A DNA stretch of 64,000 bases from the NCBI RefSeq assembly GCF_012927745.1, contig NZ_JABBKX010000002.1:248001-312000 (forward strand), written 5' to 3'. The first letter of the stretch is position 1. Each line of letters begins with the position of its first letter. The notes beneath the pieces are model-generated. The model was not told the DNA's origin and did no database searches. It was given only the letters and a program-made list of their open reading frames with translations. Position numbers and translations under genes: made by a program. The stretch is from Neoroseomonas marina. Its GTDB lineage: Bacteria; Pseudomonadota; Alphaproteobacteria; Acetobacterales; Acetobacteraceae. This document shows positions 51,124 through 60,990 of the stretch, piece after piece.

Positions 51124-51582
51124 ATGGACAACCGCCCCGTGACCGAGCGCCGCCGCACTCTCGGTGCCCTGCTCCGCCTGCCCTACGAGGCCCTGCAGCG
51201 CGAGGTCTATGGCGGCCTCGCCGCCCGCGGCTTCCCGGAGATCCGCCCCGCCCATTCGGCCGTCTTCCGCCACATCGGCCCGGACGGTGCGCGGCTGACC
51301 GCGCTCGCCGAACGGGCGGGCATGACGAAGCAATCGATGGCGTACCTGGTCGATGGGCTGGAGGAAGCGGGGCACCTGCGCAGCGCACCCGACCCGAATG
51401 ACGGGCGGGCACGCATCGTCAGGCTCACGGTCAGGGGCGAACGCGTTCTCGACGCCCTGCTGGACCTCAGCGCCGAGGCGGAAGCCCGGGTGGCGGACCG
51501 GATCGGCAAGCGTCGGGCGGCCAAGCTCCGGAAGGCGCTGGAGGAATGGGTGGACGCGATCACGGTCGCCTCACCTCGGTAG
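51124..51582 (+). CDS. MarR-family transcriptional regulator
   Basis: The product is 152 residues. The winged helix includes 'LTALAERAGMTKQSMAYLVD', 'GLEEAGHLRSAPDPNDGRAR' and 'VRLTVRGERVLDAL', the MarR recognition helix and wing. The gene is divergent from the SnoaL-like gene, with the inverted repeats in between. MarR proteins usually repress such a divergent unit and respond to aromatic ligands. Confidence 0.92.
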   Translation: MDNRPVTERRRTLGALLRLPYEALQREVYGGLAARGFPEIRPAHSAVFRHIGPDGARLTALAERAGMTKQSMAYLVDGLEEAGHLRSAPDPNDGRARIVRLTVRGERVLDALLDLSAEAEARVADRIGKRRAAKLRKALEEWVDAITVASPR

Positions 51583-51663
51583 GACCGACGCAACCCGGGC
51601 CGGCTTCATGCGTTTTCGGCGATGGAGGCGCAGCCCGCGCCGCGCCGGGGAGACGCTGTCGCA

Positions 51664-52701
51664 ATGCACACCTGCTTTCGAACCCGATGGCTGGCGGTCC
51701 CGCCCGCGTTGCTTCTCGCCGCCGCGGTCGCGGCCGGCGGCGCGGCCGCGCAAGCCCCCGGGACGGTAGCGCCGCCGCCACCGGACCCGGCCGGGACCCT
51801 CAGCTTCGGCATCGAGAACGACGTGCTCGGCGGCACGGACCGCTACTACACCAACGGCCTGCAGATCGCGTGGCGGTCGCCGTCGGCGGATCTTCCTGCG
51901 CCGCTCGCCTGGTTGAACCGGCAGCTGGATTTTCTCCAGGGTCCGGGCGAGCTCCGCTGGGGCATCGCGGTCGGGCAGTCGATCTTCACGCCCGAGAACA
52001 CCGAGCTCACCAACCCCGACCCGACGGACCGGCCCTATGCGGGCTATCTGTACGGCGCATTGTCGCTGTCGCGCGTCACGGCGACCAGCCTGTCGGTGCT
52101 CGAGATCCAGGCCGGCATCGTCGGGCCCTCCGCGGGCGGGAAGTTCGTGCAGAACGGCTTCCATTCCCTCATCGGCGATGCGCCGGCCCGTGGCTGGTCC
52201 TATCAGCTCTCGGACGAGCCAGTGGCGGCCCTGATCCTGGAACGCAAGTGGCGCGTGCCACTGGCCGGGGACGAAGAGCTGGGCCTCGAATTGCTGCCGG
52301 CCGTGAGCGGCAGCGTCGGCAACCTGCAGACCTATGCGGCCGCCGGCGCCATCCTGCGCGTCGGGCGCAACCTCGCCGCCGACTTCGGCCCGCCGCGGAT
52401 CCGCCCGGCGCTCGCCGGCAGCGCCTTCTTCCAGCCGCAGGGCGACGATTTCGGCTGGTATGTCTTCGGCGGGGCCGAAGGCCGCGCGGTGGCGCGCGAC
52501 ATCTTCCTCGACGGCAACACCTGGACGGACAGCCGCAGCGTGAACTCCAGGCCGCTGGTGGCCGATCTGCAGGCCGGCGTGGCCGTCATCTGGCGCGGCG
52601 TGCGCATCGCCTACACCCAGGTCTGGCGCACCGAGGAATTCTATGGCCAGCGCGGCGGCATGCAGCAGTACGGCTCGCTGAGCGTGTCCTTCCGGTTCTG
52701 A
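51664..52701 (+). CDS. LpxR-family lipid A deacylase (DUF2219)
   Basis: The product is 345 residues from the ATG at 51664, which opens a signal peptide (RTRWLAVPPALLLAAAVAAG) ending near AAAQA. An upstream ATG at 51622 would bury it. The LpxR signature 'ENDVLGGTDRYYTNGLQIAW' follows. 'SVNSRPLVADLQAGVAVIWR' and the final 'GSLSVSFRF' are outer-membrane beta-barrel strands with a C-terminal aromatic residue. LpxR removes 3'-acyl groups from lipid A. Confidence 0.85.
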   Translation: MHTCFRTRWLAVPPALLLAAAVAAGGAAAQAPGTVAPPPPDPAGTLSFGIENDVLGGTDRYYTNGLQIAWRSPSADLPAPLAWLNRQLDFLQGPGELRWGIAVGQSIFTPENTELTNPDPTDRPYAGYLYGALSLSRVTATSLSVLEIQAGIVGPSAGGKFVQNGFHSLIGDAPARGWSYQLSDEPVAALILERKWRVPLAGDEELGLELLPAVSGSVGNLQTYAAAGAILRVGRNLAADFGPPRIRPALAGSAFFQPQGDDFGWYVFGGAEGRAVARDIFLDGNTWTDSRSVNSRPLVADLQAGVAVIWRGVRIAYTQVWRTEEFYGQRGGMQQYGSLSVSFRF

Positions 52702-52711
52702 GGCGCGCGGC

Positions 52712-53599
52712 CTAGGCCTGCTTCCGCTCGATCAGCTCGTGCCGGATCTTCCGGCCGCGCCGGATGCGGTCCTCGATGAACTCCGCCTGGCCGTAGCGTA
52801 CCGCGCGGCCCAGGGCGTGCGCATCCTCGCTGAACCGCGCCAGCATCTCGAGCAGCGCCTCGCGGTTGTTGAGGAAGATGTCGCGCCACATGTCGATGTC
52901 CGACGCCGCGATACGCGTGAAGTCGCGGAAGCCGGAGGCGGCGAACTTCAGGACCGCCTCCTTCGTCTCCTCCGCGAGGTCGTCGGCCGTGCCGCAGATC
53001 GTGAAGGCGATCAGGTGCGGCAGGTGGGAGACCACCGCGACGATCTTGTCATGCGTCGCCGGGTCCAGCGCCTCGATCATCGAGCCGCAGCGGCGCCACA
53101 TCTCGCGCACCTTCTCGACCGCCGCCGGGTCGCTGTCCGGCAGCGGGGTCAGGATGCAGTAGCGGCCCTCGAACAGCTCGGCGAAGCCGGCATCGGGGCC
53201 GGAATACTCGGTGCCCGCCATCGGGTGCGCCGGCACCAGCTGGACGCCCGGCGGCACCAGCGGCGACAGGTCGCGCACGACGCTGCCCTTGGTCGATCCC
53301 ACATCCGTCAGCACGCAGCCCGGTGCCAGGTGCGGCGCGATCCGCGCCATCACCCCGGCATAGGCGCCGACCGGCACGCAGAGCACGACGCAGTCGCAGC
53401 CCTCGACGGCCTTGCCCAGGTCGTCCTCGACCACGTCGACGATGCCGAGCTCGCGCACGCGCGCCAGCGTCTCCGCCCGCCGCGTCGTCGCGACCACCGT
53501 GCGCGCGATGTCCCCGCGCTTCTTCGCCACCCGCGCGATGGACGACCCGATCAGCCCGATGCCGACCAGGCAGAGCCGGTTGAAGACGGGCTCAGCCAT
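52712..53599 (-). CDS. tyrC: Prephenate/arogenate dehydrogenase family protein
   Basis: The product is 295 residues. An N-terminal NAD site '[20 protein letters not shown]' and the prephenate dehydrogenase block '[20 protein letters not shown]' are visible. '[20 protein letters not shown]' follows. It makes 4-hydroxyphenylpyruvate or tyrosine from prephenate or arogenate. Its start overlaps the hisC-like stop by eight bases. The three-gene set chorismate mutase-aminotransferase-dehydrogenase is a compact tyrosine/phenylalanine branch. The cofactor preference is not clear. Confidence 0.9.
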   Translation of the reverse strand: MAEPVFNRLCLVGIGLIGSSIARVAKKRGDIARTVVATTRRAETLARVRELGIVDVVEDDLGKAVEGCDCVVLCVPVGAYAGVMARIAPHLAPGCVLTDVGSTKGSVVRDLSPLVPPGVQLVPAHPMAGTEYSGPDAGFAELFEGRYCILTPLPDSDPAAVEKVREMWRRCGSMIEALDPATHDKIVAVVSHLPHLIAFTICGTADDLAEETKEAVLKFAASGFRDFTRIAASDIDMWRDIFLNNREALLEMLARFSEDAHALGRAVRYGQAEFIEDRIRRGRKIRHELIERKQA

Positions 53600-54674
53600 G
53601 CATGAAGGCCGTCAGCGCGTCGACCACCATGGTGCATTCCTCGGCGGTGCCGATGGTGATGCGCAGGCAGTGCGGCAGGCCGTAGCCGCCCATGGCGCGC
53701 GCGATCAGGCCGCGCTGCTTCATGGCCTCGTCCGCCGCCTTCGCCTTCGCCGCGGTGCCGAAATCGGCGAGCACGAAGTTGCCCTCGCTCGGCCAGACCT
53801 TGATGCCCGCGGCGGTCAGCGCGGCGGCGACCTTCGCGCGCCATTCGGTGTTGTGCGCGACCGACTGCTCGACCCAGCCCTTCTCGGCCAGCGCCGCCAC
53901 GCCCGCGGCCATCGCCGCGGCATTCACGTTGAACGGCCCGCGCACGCGCCCCAGCACGTCGACGATCGGCGCCGGCGCATAGGCCCAGCCGAGCCGCATC
54001 CCGCCCATGCCGAAGATCTTCGAGAAGGTGCGCGTCATCACCGTGGTGCCCGAGGCATCCACCAGCTTCGCGCCCGCGTCGTAGTCCGGCCGCGTGACGT
54101 ATTCGGCATAGGCGCTGTCGAGCACCAGCAGCACGTCGTCACGCAGCCCCGCGCGCAGCCGCTCCACCTCGGATTGCGGCAGGATGGACCCGGTCGGGTT
54201 GTTCGGGTTGGCGAGGAACATCAGCCGCGTGCGCGGCCCCACCGCGGCGAGCATCCCGTCCACGTCGGCGGTCAGGTTCTTCTCCGGCACCTTGATGATG
54301 CGGCAGCCGGCCCAGCGCCCGGTGATGTCGTACATCATGAAGCCGTGCGCGCTCATCACCAGCTCGGTGCCCTCGCCGCCATAGGCGAGGATCAGCAGCG
54401 CGAGCAGCTCGTCGGACCCGTTGCCGACCACGATCCGCGCGGGATCGAGCCCGAAGCGCGCGCCGATCGCCTCGCGGATCGCCTTGCCGTTGCCGTCGGG
54501 GTAGCGATGCGCCTCGGCCGCCATGGCACGGATCGCCTCCACCGCGCCGGGCGGGGGGCCGAAGGCGCCCTCGTTCGACGACAGCTTGATGATCCGGTTC
54601 ACGCCCGGGATCTTGGACTCGCCGCCGACATAGGGCTCGACCGCCAGGATCGAAGGGCGGGGCATCACGGTCAT
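53592..54674 (-). CDS. hisC: Histidinol-phosphate / aromatic aminotransferase
   Basis: The product is 360 residues from the ATG at 54674. PLP-family blocks: '[20 protein letters not shown]', 'NPNNPTGS', the Lys in '[17 protein letters not shown]' and 'RITIGT'. Placement between the chorismate mutase and prephenate dehydrogenase genes suggests that it transaminates aromatic keto acids as well as, or instead of, histidinol phosphate. It overlaps both neighbours. Confidence 0.9.
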   Translation of the reverse strand: MTVMPRPSILAVEPYVGGESKIPGVNRIIKLSSNEGAFGPPPGAVEAIRAMAAEAHRYPDGNGKAIREAIGARFGLDPARIVVGNGSDELLALLILAYGGEGTELVMSAHGFMMYDITGRWAGCRIIKVPEKNLTADVDGMLAAVGPRTRLMFLANPNNPTGSILPQSEVERLRAGLRDDVLLVLDSAYAEYVTRPDYDAGAKLVDASGTTVMTRTFSKIFGMGGMRLGWAYAPAPIVDVLGRVRGPFNVNAAAMAAGVAALAEKGWVEQSVAHNTEWRAKVAAALTAAGIKVWPSEGNFVLADFGTAAKAKAADEAMKQRGLIARAMGGYGLPHCLRITIGTAEECTMVVDALTAFMHG

Positions 54675-55516
54675 GGTGCGTCTCCGGGAACCGGCGCGGC
54701 ATAGGCGCCGAGGATGATGCGCCGCGCCCAGGGCAACGACGCGAGGCGCGGGTCCTCCGCGCGCAGGAAACCTTCGACCTCGGCGAGCGCGAGCGTTGCC
54801 GCCGGCGCGCGCGACAGGATCAGCGAGGTCGCGGCGAAGCCGGCGCCGGCGAGGGCCTGGGCGATGCGCGACCGCTGCGCGCCGGCCTCGGCCTCGACCA
54901 TCAGGAGGCTGCGGTCCTCCCCGCAGGGGTCGGGGGCGACCGGGGCGACCACCAGCGCGCCGGGATCCGCGGCCGGCCCGGCCAGGAAGGGCAGCCGCGC
55001 GACCACCTGCAGCCGCGGCGCGTCGAGCCGCGCCCACCAGGCATCCTCCGCGGGTTCGCCGTCCACCGGTGCCGGCAGGACGGCGACCGAGGCCTCGCCG
55101 CCGGTCATCGCGGCCAAGGCCCGTGCCGGCGTCGGGTGCACGCGGATCGGCGTCAGCGGCCCGAAATGCTCCCGCGCCAGGCGGGTATGGCCCGATTGCG
55201 GGCCGGGGGCGAAGACGGCGGCGGAAAACCCGCCCTGGATCGCCGTGTTCGCCATGAAGATCTCGCGCCAGATCCGCACGATGCGGGCCCGCGCGAGCGG
55301 CCCCGCGTGGCGCGCGAGCAGACGGCGCAGCACCGCCGCTTCCCGCCCGGCGCGGAGCGGCGTGGTGTTGCCCTTGGCGCGGCTGCCGGCCATCCGCGCG
55401 ACCACCGCCGCACGCCGCATCAGCAGGTCGTGCATGGCGTCGTCGAGCGCGTCGATCTCGGCGCGCAAAGCGGCGATCTCGGCCTCGGCAGGAGCGGGCG
55501 GGGAACTGTCGGGCAT
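54671..55516 (-). CDS. Chorismate mutase with degenerate prephenate-dehydratase-like C-terminal domain
   Basis: The product is 281 residues from the ATG at 55516. Residues about 8-95 are an AroQ-type chorismate mutase helix bundle ([35 protein letters not shown]-type '[18 protein letters not shown]'). Residues about 105-275 look like a periplasmic-binding-type prephenate dehydratase fold but without its usual T-R-F catalytic motif. In other bacteria the P-protein has both active domains. It overlaps the aminotransferase start. It probably works as a mutase only. Confidence 0.8.
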   Translation of the reverse strand: MPDSSPPAPAEAEIAALRAEIDALDDAMHDLLMRRAAVVARMAGSRAKGNTTPLRAGREAAVLRRLLARHAGPLARARIVRIWREIFMANTAIQGGFSAAVFAPGPQSGHTRLAREHFGPLTPIRVHPTPARALAAMTGGEASVAVLPAPVDGEPAEDAWWARLDAPRLQVVARLPFLAGPAADPGALVVAPVAPDPCGEDRSLLMVEAEAGAQRSRIAQALAGAGFAATSLILSRAPAATLALAEVEGFLRAEDPRLASLPWARRIILGAYAAPVPGDAP

Positions 55517-55605
55517 GGGGAAGGATGCAATAGACGGCGCGGCCCGGCGCGCCAAGCGTCCCGCCCGTTGCGGCGGCGGCCCGCCGGCCCTAAGGATCGC
55601 CCCCC

Positions 55606-56760
55606 ATGTCCCAGGCGATCGCCCCCCTGCCGGAGGTCGAGCACCAGCACGCCGTCTTCGCCGACGGCCTGCCGCTGGATTGCGGCGCCGTGATCGTCCC
55701 GCTGACCGTCGCCTACCGCACCTACGGCACGCTGAACGCGGCGAGGACGAACGCGGTGCTGGTCTGCCATGCGCTGACCGGCGACCAGTATCTGGCCGAG
55801 CCCCACCCCGTCACCGGCAAGCCCGGCTGGTGGGAGAGCATCGTCGGCCCGGGCAAGCCGCTCGACACCGACCGCTACTTCCTGGTCTGCGTGAACGTGC
55901 TGGGCGGCTGCATGGGCTCCTCCGGCCCGCGGTCGGAGATGACGGACGCGGAGGGCCGGGGGCTTGGCCGCCCCTGGGGCACCGATTTCCCGCAGGTGAC
56001 GATCCGCGACATGGTCCGCGCCCAGAAGCGGCTGATGGACCACATGGGCATCGCGCGATGGCTCGCCGTGATCGGCGGGTCGATGGGCGGGATGCAGGTG
56101 CTGGAATGGGCGGCGACCTACCCGGACGCCGTCCTCGCCGCCGCGCCGATCGCCTGCGCCGCGCATCATTCGGCGCAGAACATCGCCTTCCACGAGGTCG
56201 GCCGGCAGGCGATCCATGGCGACCCCGACTGGAAGGGCGGCCGCTACTGGGAGGACGGGCGCATCCCGGCGCGCGGCCTCGCGGTCGCGCGGATGGTCGC
56301 GCACATCACCTACCTGTCCGAACAGGCGCTGACCCGGAAGTTCGGCCGGCGACTGCGCGGCGCCTCGGCGCTGACCTTCCTCGAGGACGTGTTCGAGGTG
56401 GAGAGCTACCTGCGCCACCAGGGCAGCACCTTCGTCCGCCGCTTCGATGCGAATTCCTACCTGACCATCACGCGGGCGATGGACTTCTTCGACCTCGCCT
56501 CCGAGCATGAGGGCGACCTGTCGGCCGCCTTCCGCGGCACGGCGACGCGCTTCTTCCTGGCGTCCTTCAGCAGCGACTGGCTGTTCCCGACCTCGGAGAG
56601 CCGCAACGTGGTGCGGGCGCTGAACATGGCGGGCGCGAGCGTGTCCTTCGTCGAGATCGCGTCCGACAAGGGGCACGACGCCTTCCTGCTGGAGGAACCG
56701 GAGTTCCATGCGGCGTTGGGGGGGTTCCTGCGTGGAGCGGCAGAGAAAGCTGGCGTCTGA
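55606..56760 (+). CDS. metX: Homoserine O-acetyltransferase
   Basis: The product is 384 residues, an alpha/beta-hydrolase. '[20 protein letters not shown]', '[20 protein letters not shown]', the nucleophile in '[20 protein letters not shown]' and the catalytic D and H of '[11 protein letters not shown]' and '[10 protein letters not shown]' are visible. It acetylates homoserine (or uses succinyl-CoA in some species) for methionine synthesis. It is usually followed directly by metW. Here 2.0 kb intervenes, including a second copy of its own 3' end at 57469. Confidence 0.95.
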   Translation: MSQAIAPLPEVEHQHAVFADGLPLDCGAVIVPLTVAYRTYGTLNAARTNAVLVCHALTGDQYLAEPHPVTGKPGWWESIVGPGKPLDTDRYFLVCVNVLGGCMGSSGPRSEMTDAEGRGLGRPWGTDFPQVTIRDMVRAQKRLMDHMGIARWLAVIGGSMGGMQVLEWAATYPDAVLAAAPIACAAHHSAQNIAFHEVGRQAIHGDPDWKGGRYWEDGRIPARGLAVARMVAHITYLSEQALTRKFGRRLRGASALTFLEDVFEVESYLRHQGSTFVRRFDANSYLTITRAMDFFDLASEHEGDLSAAFRGTATRFFLASFSSDWLFPTSESRNVVRALNMAGASVSFVEIASDKGHDAFLLEEPEFHAALGGFLRGAAEKAGV

Positions 56761-57430
56761 CGACGCTGCCGCGGCAGGGGAACTGCGCTGCGGCATCGCG
56801 GCCGCACCGGATGGGCGACGGTATGCGGCTGGCCTCTTTGGACTGTCATGGTTCGCTTGGCTTGTCTGGCTTGCGCTGCTGCTTTTCACTCCGGCCAGTC
56901 CGGATCCCCTGCGGCTCTGGATCTGGAGTTGGTTCGCCCCGCTGCCTTACGCCTTCGCCTGGGCGGTGCTGACCGTCGCCTCCGCGCGCGAGGCAGGCAT
57001 CGCGCTGCTTGCTCTGGCATTGACCAATGCGGGCCTTGCCTCGGCGGGACTCGTAGCGGGCATCTTCTCGGGTGGCATTCTTGGTCTGCCGGCCTTTCTG
57101 GTCTGTGGTGCCCTGTTCGGACAGGTGGCTGGAGCACTGCATCGGGAGGTCGCGCCGCGACTCTCCGAGGATTGGCGATGGATCCATCGCAGAGGAGGTG
57201 CCGCGGCGGGTGCGGGATTGGCAGCGGCGATGCTGATCGGCGGCATCGACGCGCAGCACTGGCCGTCGCAGATCCTGCGCTTCACGGTCCTCGGCGCAGT
57301 CCTCTCGATAGGTTTCGCTTGGCACGCACGGGTCAGTTGGTGGCAGTTGCGCGAAGACGAATGGCAATGTCGCTCTGAGGAGAGGGAGCGCGCGGCGGAG
57401 CAGCAAGGGCTTCACGCAGGCAGCGTTTAG
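56732..57430 (+). CDS. Multi-spanning membrane protein of unknown function
   Basis: The product is 232 residues from the GTG at 56732 (an ATG at 56708 is in frame). It has about five hydrophobic spans: [68 protein letters not shown] and AAMLIGG. A '[11 protein letters not shown]' stretch, followed later by '[11 protein letters not shown]', resembles the minus-strand neighbour at 57832. The gene lies inside the metX repeat and probably arrived with it. No family is recognised. Confidence 0.7.
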   Translation: MERQRKLASDDAAAAGELRCGIAAAPDGRRYAAGLFGLSWFAWLVWLALLLFTPASPDPLRLWIWSWFAPLPYAFAWAVLTVASAREAGIALLALALTNAGLASAGLVAGIFSGGILGLPAFLVCGALFGQVAGALHREVAPRLSEDWRWIHRRGGAAAGAGLAAAMLIGGIDAQHWPSQILRFTVLGAVLSIGFAWHARVSWWQLREDEWQCRSEERERAAEQQGLHAGSV

Positions 57431-57468
57431 GGCTCGTCCGGAGTGCCTCAGGTTGGCGCGACTTCTCG

Positions 57469-57700
57469 CTTCCGCGGCACGGCGACGCGCTTCTTCCTGG
57501 CGAGTTTCAGCAGCGACTGGCTGTTCCCGACCTCCGAGAGCCGCAACGTGGTGCGCGCGCTGAACATGGCGGGCGCGAGCGTGTCCTTCGTCGAGATCGC
57601 GTCCGACAAGGGGCACGACGCCTTCCTGTTGGAGGAACCGGAGTTCCATGCGGCGCTGGGGGGGTTCCTGCGCGGGGCGGCGGAAACCGCAGGGGTCTGA
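57469..57700 (+). pseudogene. Duplicated metX 3' fragment
   Basis: This encodes the last 76 residues of MetX ([20 protein letters not shown] onward) with one visible change near the end (EKAGV becomes ETAGV), but no upstream part. It cannot form a complete enzyme. A short open frame from the ATG at 57443 runs into it. It marks an insertion or unequal recombination at the metX end. Confidence 0.88.
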
Positions 57701-57831
57701 TCGCGCCGCGGCGCCGCTGCGCGCGGAAGGTGCCAAACCGGCTTTCAGGGCCGCCCTGCAAACCCGCCGCCCATTCCTGAAGGGTTTGCCGCAATCCGGG
57801 ACCGTCCGGGCCGAGCTGCGGCTGGCAAGGA

Positions 57832-58689
57832 TCAGTCCCTCGTGCCGGAAACCCCTGCCGGTACCGGTCTCGTCAGGTTCCTCTCGACCGCCGACACCGG
57901 CCAGGCGAGAGCGTCCCGCAGTTCTCCCTGGCTGGCGGAAGCCGCAGCCACAAGGACGTAGGGCCCGAGGATGACGAGGGCGGCCTGCCAACGGGACGGC
58001 GAAGCCCGGTGCTCCCGGCACAACTGCCGAAGACTCGCCCATGCATGCCAGCCAAACCCCGGCACGGCGCCGGCAAGGCTCAGCGCGACAAGAATCCAGC
58101 CTGGGCCAAGGGAGGAGAAGCGGTCCCACGCACTCGGCGGCGGCGCGGGATGGGGCGCCGTAGCGACGAGGAGGACAGTGGACAGGACCCAAATGCCCGG
58201 CACGCCCCACCCGGCAATCAGAAATCCGCGGCGATGGATCCGCCGCCAGGCATCGGCGTCGCCGCCCATTTGGATCCGTTCATGCTCCCTGGAGACGATG
58301 TTGCCGAACAGCGCGGCGGCAACGGGAACGGCGACAAGGGTGAACCCGCTGAGGATCAGGGTCAGCCCCGCGACGAAGGCGAGCGCAAAGATCGCAAGGC
58401 TGACGCCGGCCAGGACTGACGACAGCCACAGCGCGGAGCCCAAGCCGGCAGCCAGGGTCGGGGCCGCAAGGACGCTCCAGGAAACGAGATAGGGAAGCGT
58501 CATCATGCCGAAGGCCCAGGGAATGATCAGGAAGCCATTCGGCCGAGGCAGGGGCGCCACGAAGACGCCCCACCACGTTATCGCGCAGCACCCGACGATG
58601 CCGGACCACCAGATGATGCTCCGGCTCACGGCCAGGAACCGTGACGATCGGTGCGTGCCAACATCGCCATGCGCGATCCCTCCCGACAC
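57832..58689 (-). CDS. Multi-spanning membrane protein, paralogue of the 56732 gene
   Basis: The product is 285 residues with about six hydrophobic spans (IIWWSGIVGCCAITWWGVFV, VAPTLAAGLGSALWLSSVLA and others). The segment 'GDADAWRRIHRRGFLIAG' and the following 'GWHAWASLRQL' line up with '[11 protein letters not shown]' and '[11 protein letters not shown]' of the plus-strand protein. The two therefore seem related. The gene separates the metX fragment from metW on the opposite strand. Function unknown. Confidence 0.72.
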   Translation of the reverse strand: MSGGIAHGDVGTHRSSRFLAVSRSIIWWSGIVGCCAITWWGVFVAPLPRPNGFLIIPWAFGMMTLPYLVSWSVLAAPTLAAGLGSALWLSSVLAGVSLAIFALAFVAGLTLILSGFTLVAVPVAAALFGNIVSREHERIQMGGDADAWRRIHRRGFLIAGWGVPGIWVLSTVLLVATAPHPAPPPSAWDRFSSLGPGWILVALSLAGAVPGFGWHAWASLRQLCREHRASPSRWQAALVILGPYVLVAAASASQGELRDALAWPVSAVERNLTRPVPAGVSGTRD

Positions 58690-58761
58690 CCTGAACGCGG
58701 CAATCGCCTTGCCTTACCAGTACCATCCGCCTACGGCTTCAGCGCACCGAGACACCGCCCC

Positions 58762-59406
58762 ATGCCCGAAGCTCCCGCCGACATCCGCTACGTCGCCAAG
58801 AACATGCGCCTCGACCTCCGCCTGATCGCGGAGATGATCCCCCATGGCGCCAAGGTCCTCGACATCGGCTGCGGCGACGGCGCGCTGATCGAGCACCTGA
58901 CGCGCGAGAAGCAGGCCGATGCGCGGGGGATCGAGATCGACATGGCCGAGGTGACCAAGGCGGTCTCCTCCGGCCTCGCGGTCATCCATGGCGACGCCGA
59001 CAACGACCTCGCCTTCTATCCGGATGGGGGCTTCGACTACGTCGTGCTCTCCCGCACCCTCCAGGCGGTGGAACGCCCGCGGGAGGTGCTGCGCCAGATG
59101 CTGCGCATCGGGCGGCACGCCATCGTCTCCTTCCCGAATTTCGGCCATTGGCAGCTGCGCTGGCGGCTGCTGGTGAACGGGCGGATGCCGGACACCGAGA
59201 CCTGGAACCGCCCCTGGTACGAGACGCCCAACATCCACCCCTGCACCATCCTCGACTTCACCGCGCTCTGCGCGCTCGAGGGCTATGGGGTGGAACGCTG
59301 GCTGGCGGTGGATGAGCGCGGCCTGAAGGCGCCCTGGAGGCGTTCGCTGCGCCTGGCGAACCTGTTCGGGGAGCAGGCGCTCTTCCTGCTCCGGCGCGCG
59401 GGGTAG
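58762..59406 (+). CDS. metW: Methionine biosynthesis protein MetW
   Basis: The product is 214 residues from the ATG at 58762. The class I methyltransferase motif 'VLDIGCGDGALIEHL' and the MetW-specific 'SRTLQAVERPREVLRQMLRI' and 'ISFPNFGHWQLRW-like' blocks (IVSFPNFGHWQLRWRLL) are visible. MetW binds MetX and boosts its activity. The pair is normally contiguous. Here transcription must cross the inserted block or start from its own promoter. Confidence 0.92.
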   Translation: MPEAPADIRYVAKNMRLDLRLIAEMIPHGAKVLDIGCGDGALIEHLTREKQADARGIEIDMAEVTKAVSSGLAVIHGDADNDLAFYPDGGFDYVVLSRTLQAVERPREVLRQMLRIGRHAIVSFPNFGHWQLRWRLLVNGRMPDTETWNRPWYETPNIHPCTILDFTALCALEGYGVERWLAVDERGLKAPWRRSLRLANLFGEQALFLLRRAG

Positions 59407-59416
59407 GCGCCGCTGC

Positions 59417-59650
59417 TCAGTGGAACGGCTGGCAGCGCACCACGCCGGCCTTGGTCGAGCACTCCGAGGTCTTGGTCATCTGCACCAGCGTCGCTGCCTG
59501 CGCCGCATGTCGCGCCGCATCATGCGAACCGATGCGCATGCATTCCGCCTCGACATAGGCGAGCATCATCAGGATGGCACTCCGATCCGTGCCTTCGTGA
59601 TCCTGCTCCGGGTACAGAACTGCGTGATCCATGACTGTCTCTCGTTGCAT
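59417..59650 (-). CDS. Small hypothetical protein
   Basis: The product is 77 residues with a helical centre (AILMMLAYVEAECMRIGSHD). Two cysteines occur near the C-terminus (SECSTKAGVVRCQPFH). There is an alternative ATG seven codons in. No domain is recognised. The following 237 bases to 59887 contain no gene that I can support. Confidence 0.55.
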   Translation of the reverse strand: MQRETVMDHAVLYPEQDHEGTDRSAILMMLAYVEAECMRIGSHDAARHAAQAATLVQMTKTSECSTKAGVVRCQPFH

Positions 59651-59887
59651 CCCGCCCGGCGGGACCAGACCTTCACGCCGGGGTGAACGCTCGACTATCT
59701 AACGCTGCGTTTGCGCAGGCCGACAGAGCCATCACGCGGCGCCCACCAGCATTGACGTCGATTTCACGCGACCTTCGCGGGAATGGGCTGATCGAGGGCC
59801 TTTTCATCACGTACCGTTAAGTGGTCGTGCTGCGGCACACGCGGTTTTCACGCAATCCGGCGCGCTTGGGTCTTGACGCGGCGCAAC

Positions 59888-60955
59888 TTACGGCCAAACC
59901 AGAGGTGGAATTGTTGCGACAACAATGCGCGCAATACTTAAGCGCCCCTCCGTGAGCGCAATGGGCAATTCGACCTGCGGCGGTCCGCCGCCCGGCGGCA
60001 CGCGCGTCAGCAGCGCCACGACCCCCTGCGCCGCCCGGGCCGTGGCGCGGGGCAGCAGCCCGGCCCCCTCGAGTGCCTGGATCGCGGCCGGGGCACCGAT
60101 GACGCGGACCTGACCCGAACCCTGCGGCTGCAGCGCGGCGTCCAGCGAAAGCCGGACATTCGCCTCGCTCGCGACCGGGCCCCACCGGAGCGCCATCGAC
60201 CGGACGTCGAGCTGGCCGCCCGCATCCCGCCATGCGCGCGCCCGTTGGGCCGAAGGCGGCATGGGCGAAGGTCCGGTCAGTGCGGCGACGATGCCGACCG
60301 ACTCCACCTCCTGCCCCAAGGCGGCGGCAACGGCCGGGGCCACGGCACCGGCCGGCATCCGTACCCCGTCGGCCCGCAGCTCCGCCAGCAGCGCGGGCTC
60401 GGCGCCGGACCATGCGGGACTCAGCAGCAGCCGCGCCTGACGGGCCTGCAGCAGGCCGGCTGGGGTCGCGGCCGTCAGGTCCTCCGCCAGCACCTCGACA
60501 GGCCGCAGCGGCGGCATCGGCTCGAGCGGCACCTCGGCCTCGAGCCGCCGCGCCGCGACCGGCACCGCGACGGCGCCCAGGCGCAGCACCTGCTGTCCCT
60601 CCCAGCGCAGCGCCAGGCGATCGAGCCGCCGCGGCCCGACGCGCAGCACCAGCCGCTCCGAATCATGGCCGACCGCCTCGGCGAAGCCGCGCCCGCGCGC
60701 TTCCACCCGCAGGTTCGGCACCACGAGCTCGGCGGCCAGCGGCCAGCCCGCCGGGCGCGGCGGATCATGCTCCACCGTCCAGCCCTCGGCCCGGCGCAGG
60801 GCCGTCCAGTCGGCGAAGCCCGCCGCCATCATACCCGTGACGCGCCACCAGGCGAGGCCATGGGCGCCGGCCAGCAACAGCAGCAGAACGACCAGGGTGG
60901 ACAGGATGCGCCGCCGGCGGCGGGGCGGGGCGGGCTTCGGCTTGGCGGGGGTCAC
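59888..60955 (-). CDS. DUF2125 family protein
   Basis: The product is 355 residues. One N-terminal membrane helix (ILSTLVVLLLLLAGAHGLAW) is followed by a long beta-rich periplasmic domain. 'FADWTALRRAEGWTVEHDPP' and 'GWPLAAELVVPNLRVEARGR' are the DUF2125 signatures. The function is not known; envelope anchorage is clear. Confidence 0.85.
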   Translation of the reverse strand: MTPAKPKPAPPRRRRRILSTLVVLLLLLAGAHGLAWWRVTGMMAAGFADWTALRRAEGWTVEHDPPRPAGWPLAAELVVPNLRVEARGRGFAEAVGHDSERLVLRVGPRRLDRLALRWEGQQVLRLGAVAVPVAARRLEAEVPLEPMPPLRPVEVLAEDLTAATPAGLLQARQARLLLSPAWSGAEPALLAELRADGVRMPAGAVAPAVAAALGQEVESVGIVAALTGPSPMPPSAQRARAWRDAGGQLDVRSMALRWGPVASEANVRLSLDAALQPQGSGQVRVIGAPAAIQALEGAGLLPRATARAAQGVVALLTRVPPGGGPPQVELPIALTEGRLSIARIVVATIPPLVWP

Positions 60956-60990
60956 GCACAGAGGTATAGCGCCGCGCCCGCCGCGCCGCG

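Larger units (their letters stand above)
56529..57700. repeat. 232-bp direct repeat of the metX 3' end (56529-56760 and 57469-57700)
   Basis: The two segments are 940 bases apart and align without gaps. I count 15 mismatches, clustered in the last 40 bases. The second copy ends at the same stop codon position. The intervening 708 bases hold a membrane protein gene. Confidence 0.92.

Noticed and set aside
57648-57974. Frame over the end of the metX copy, similar at its start to the 56708 frame
   Set aside because: Similarity comes only from the repeated metX DNA. The rest is Arg/Pro-rich without membrane spans, unlike the 56732 product.
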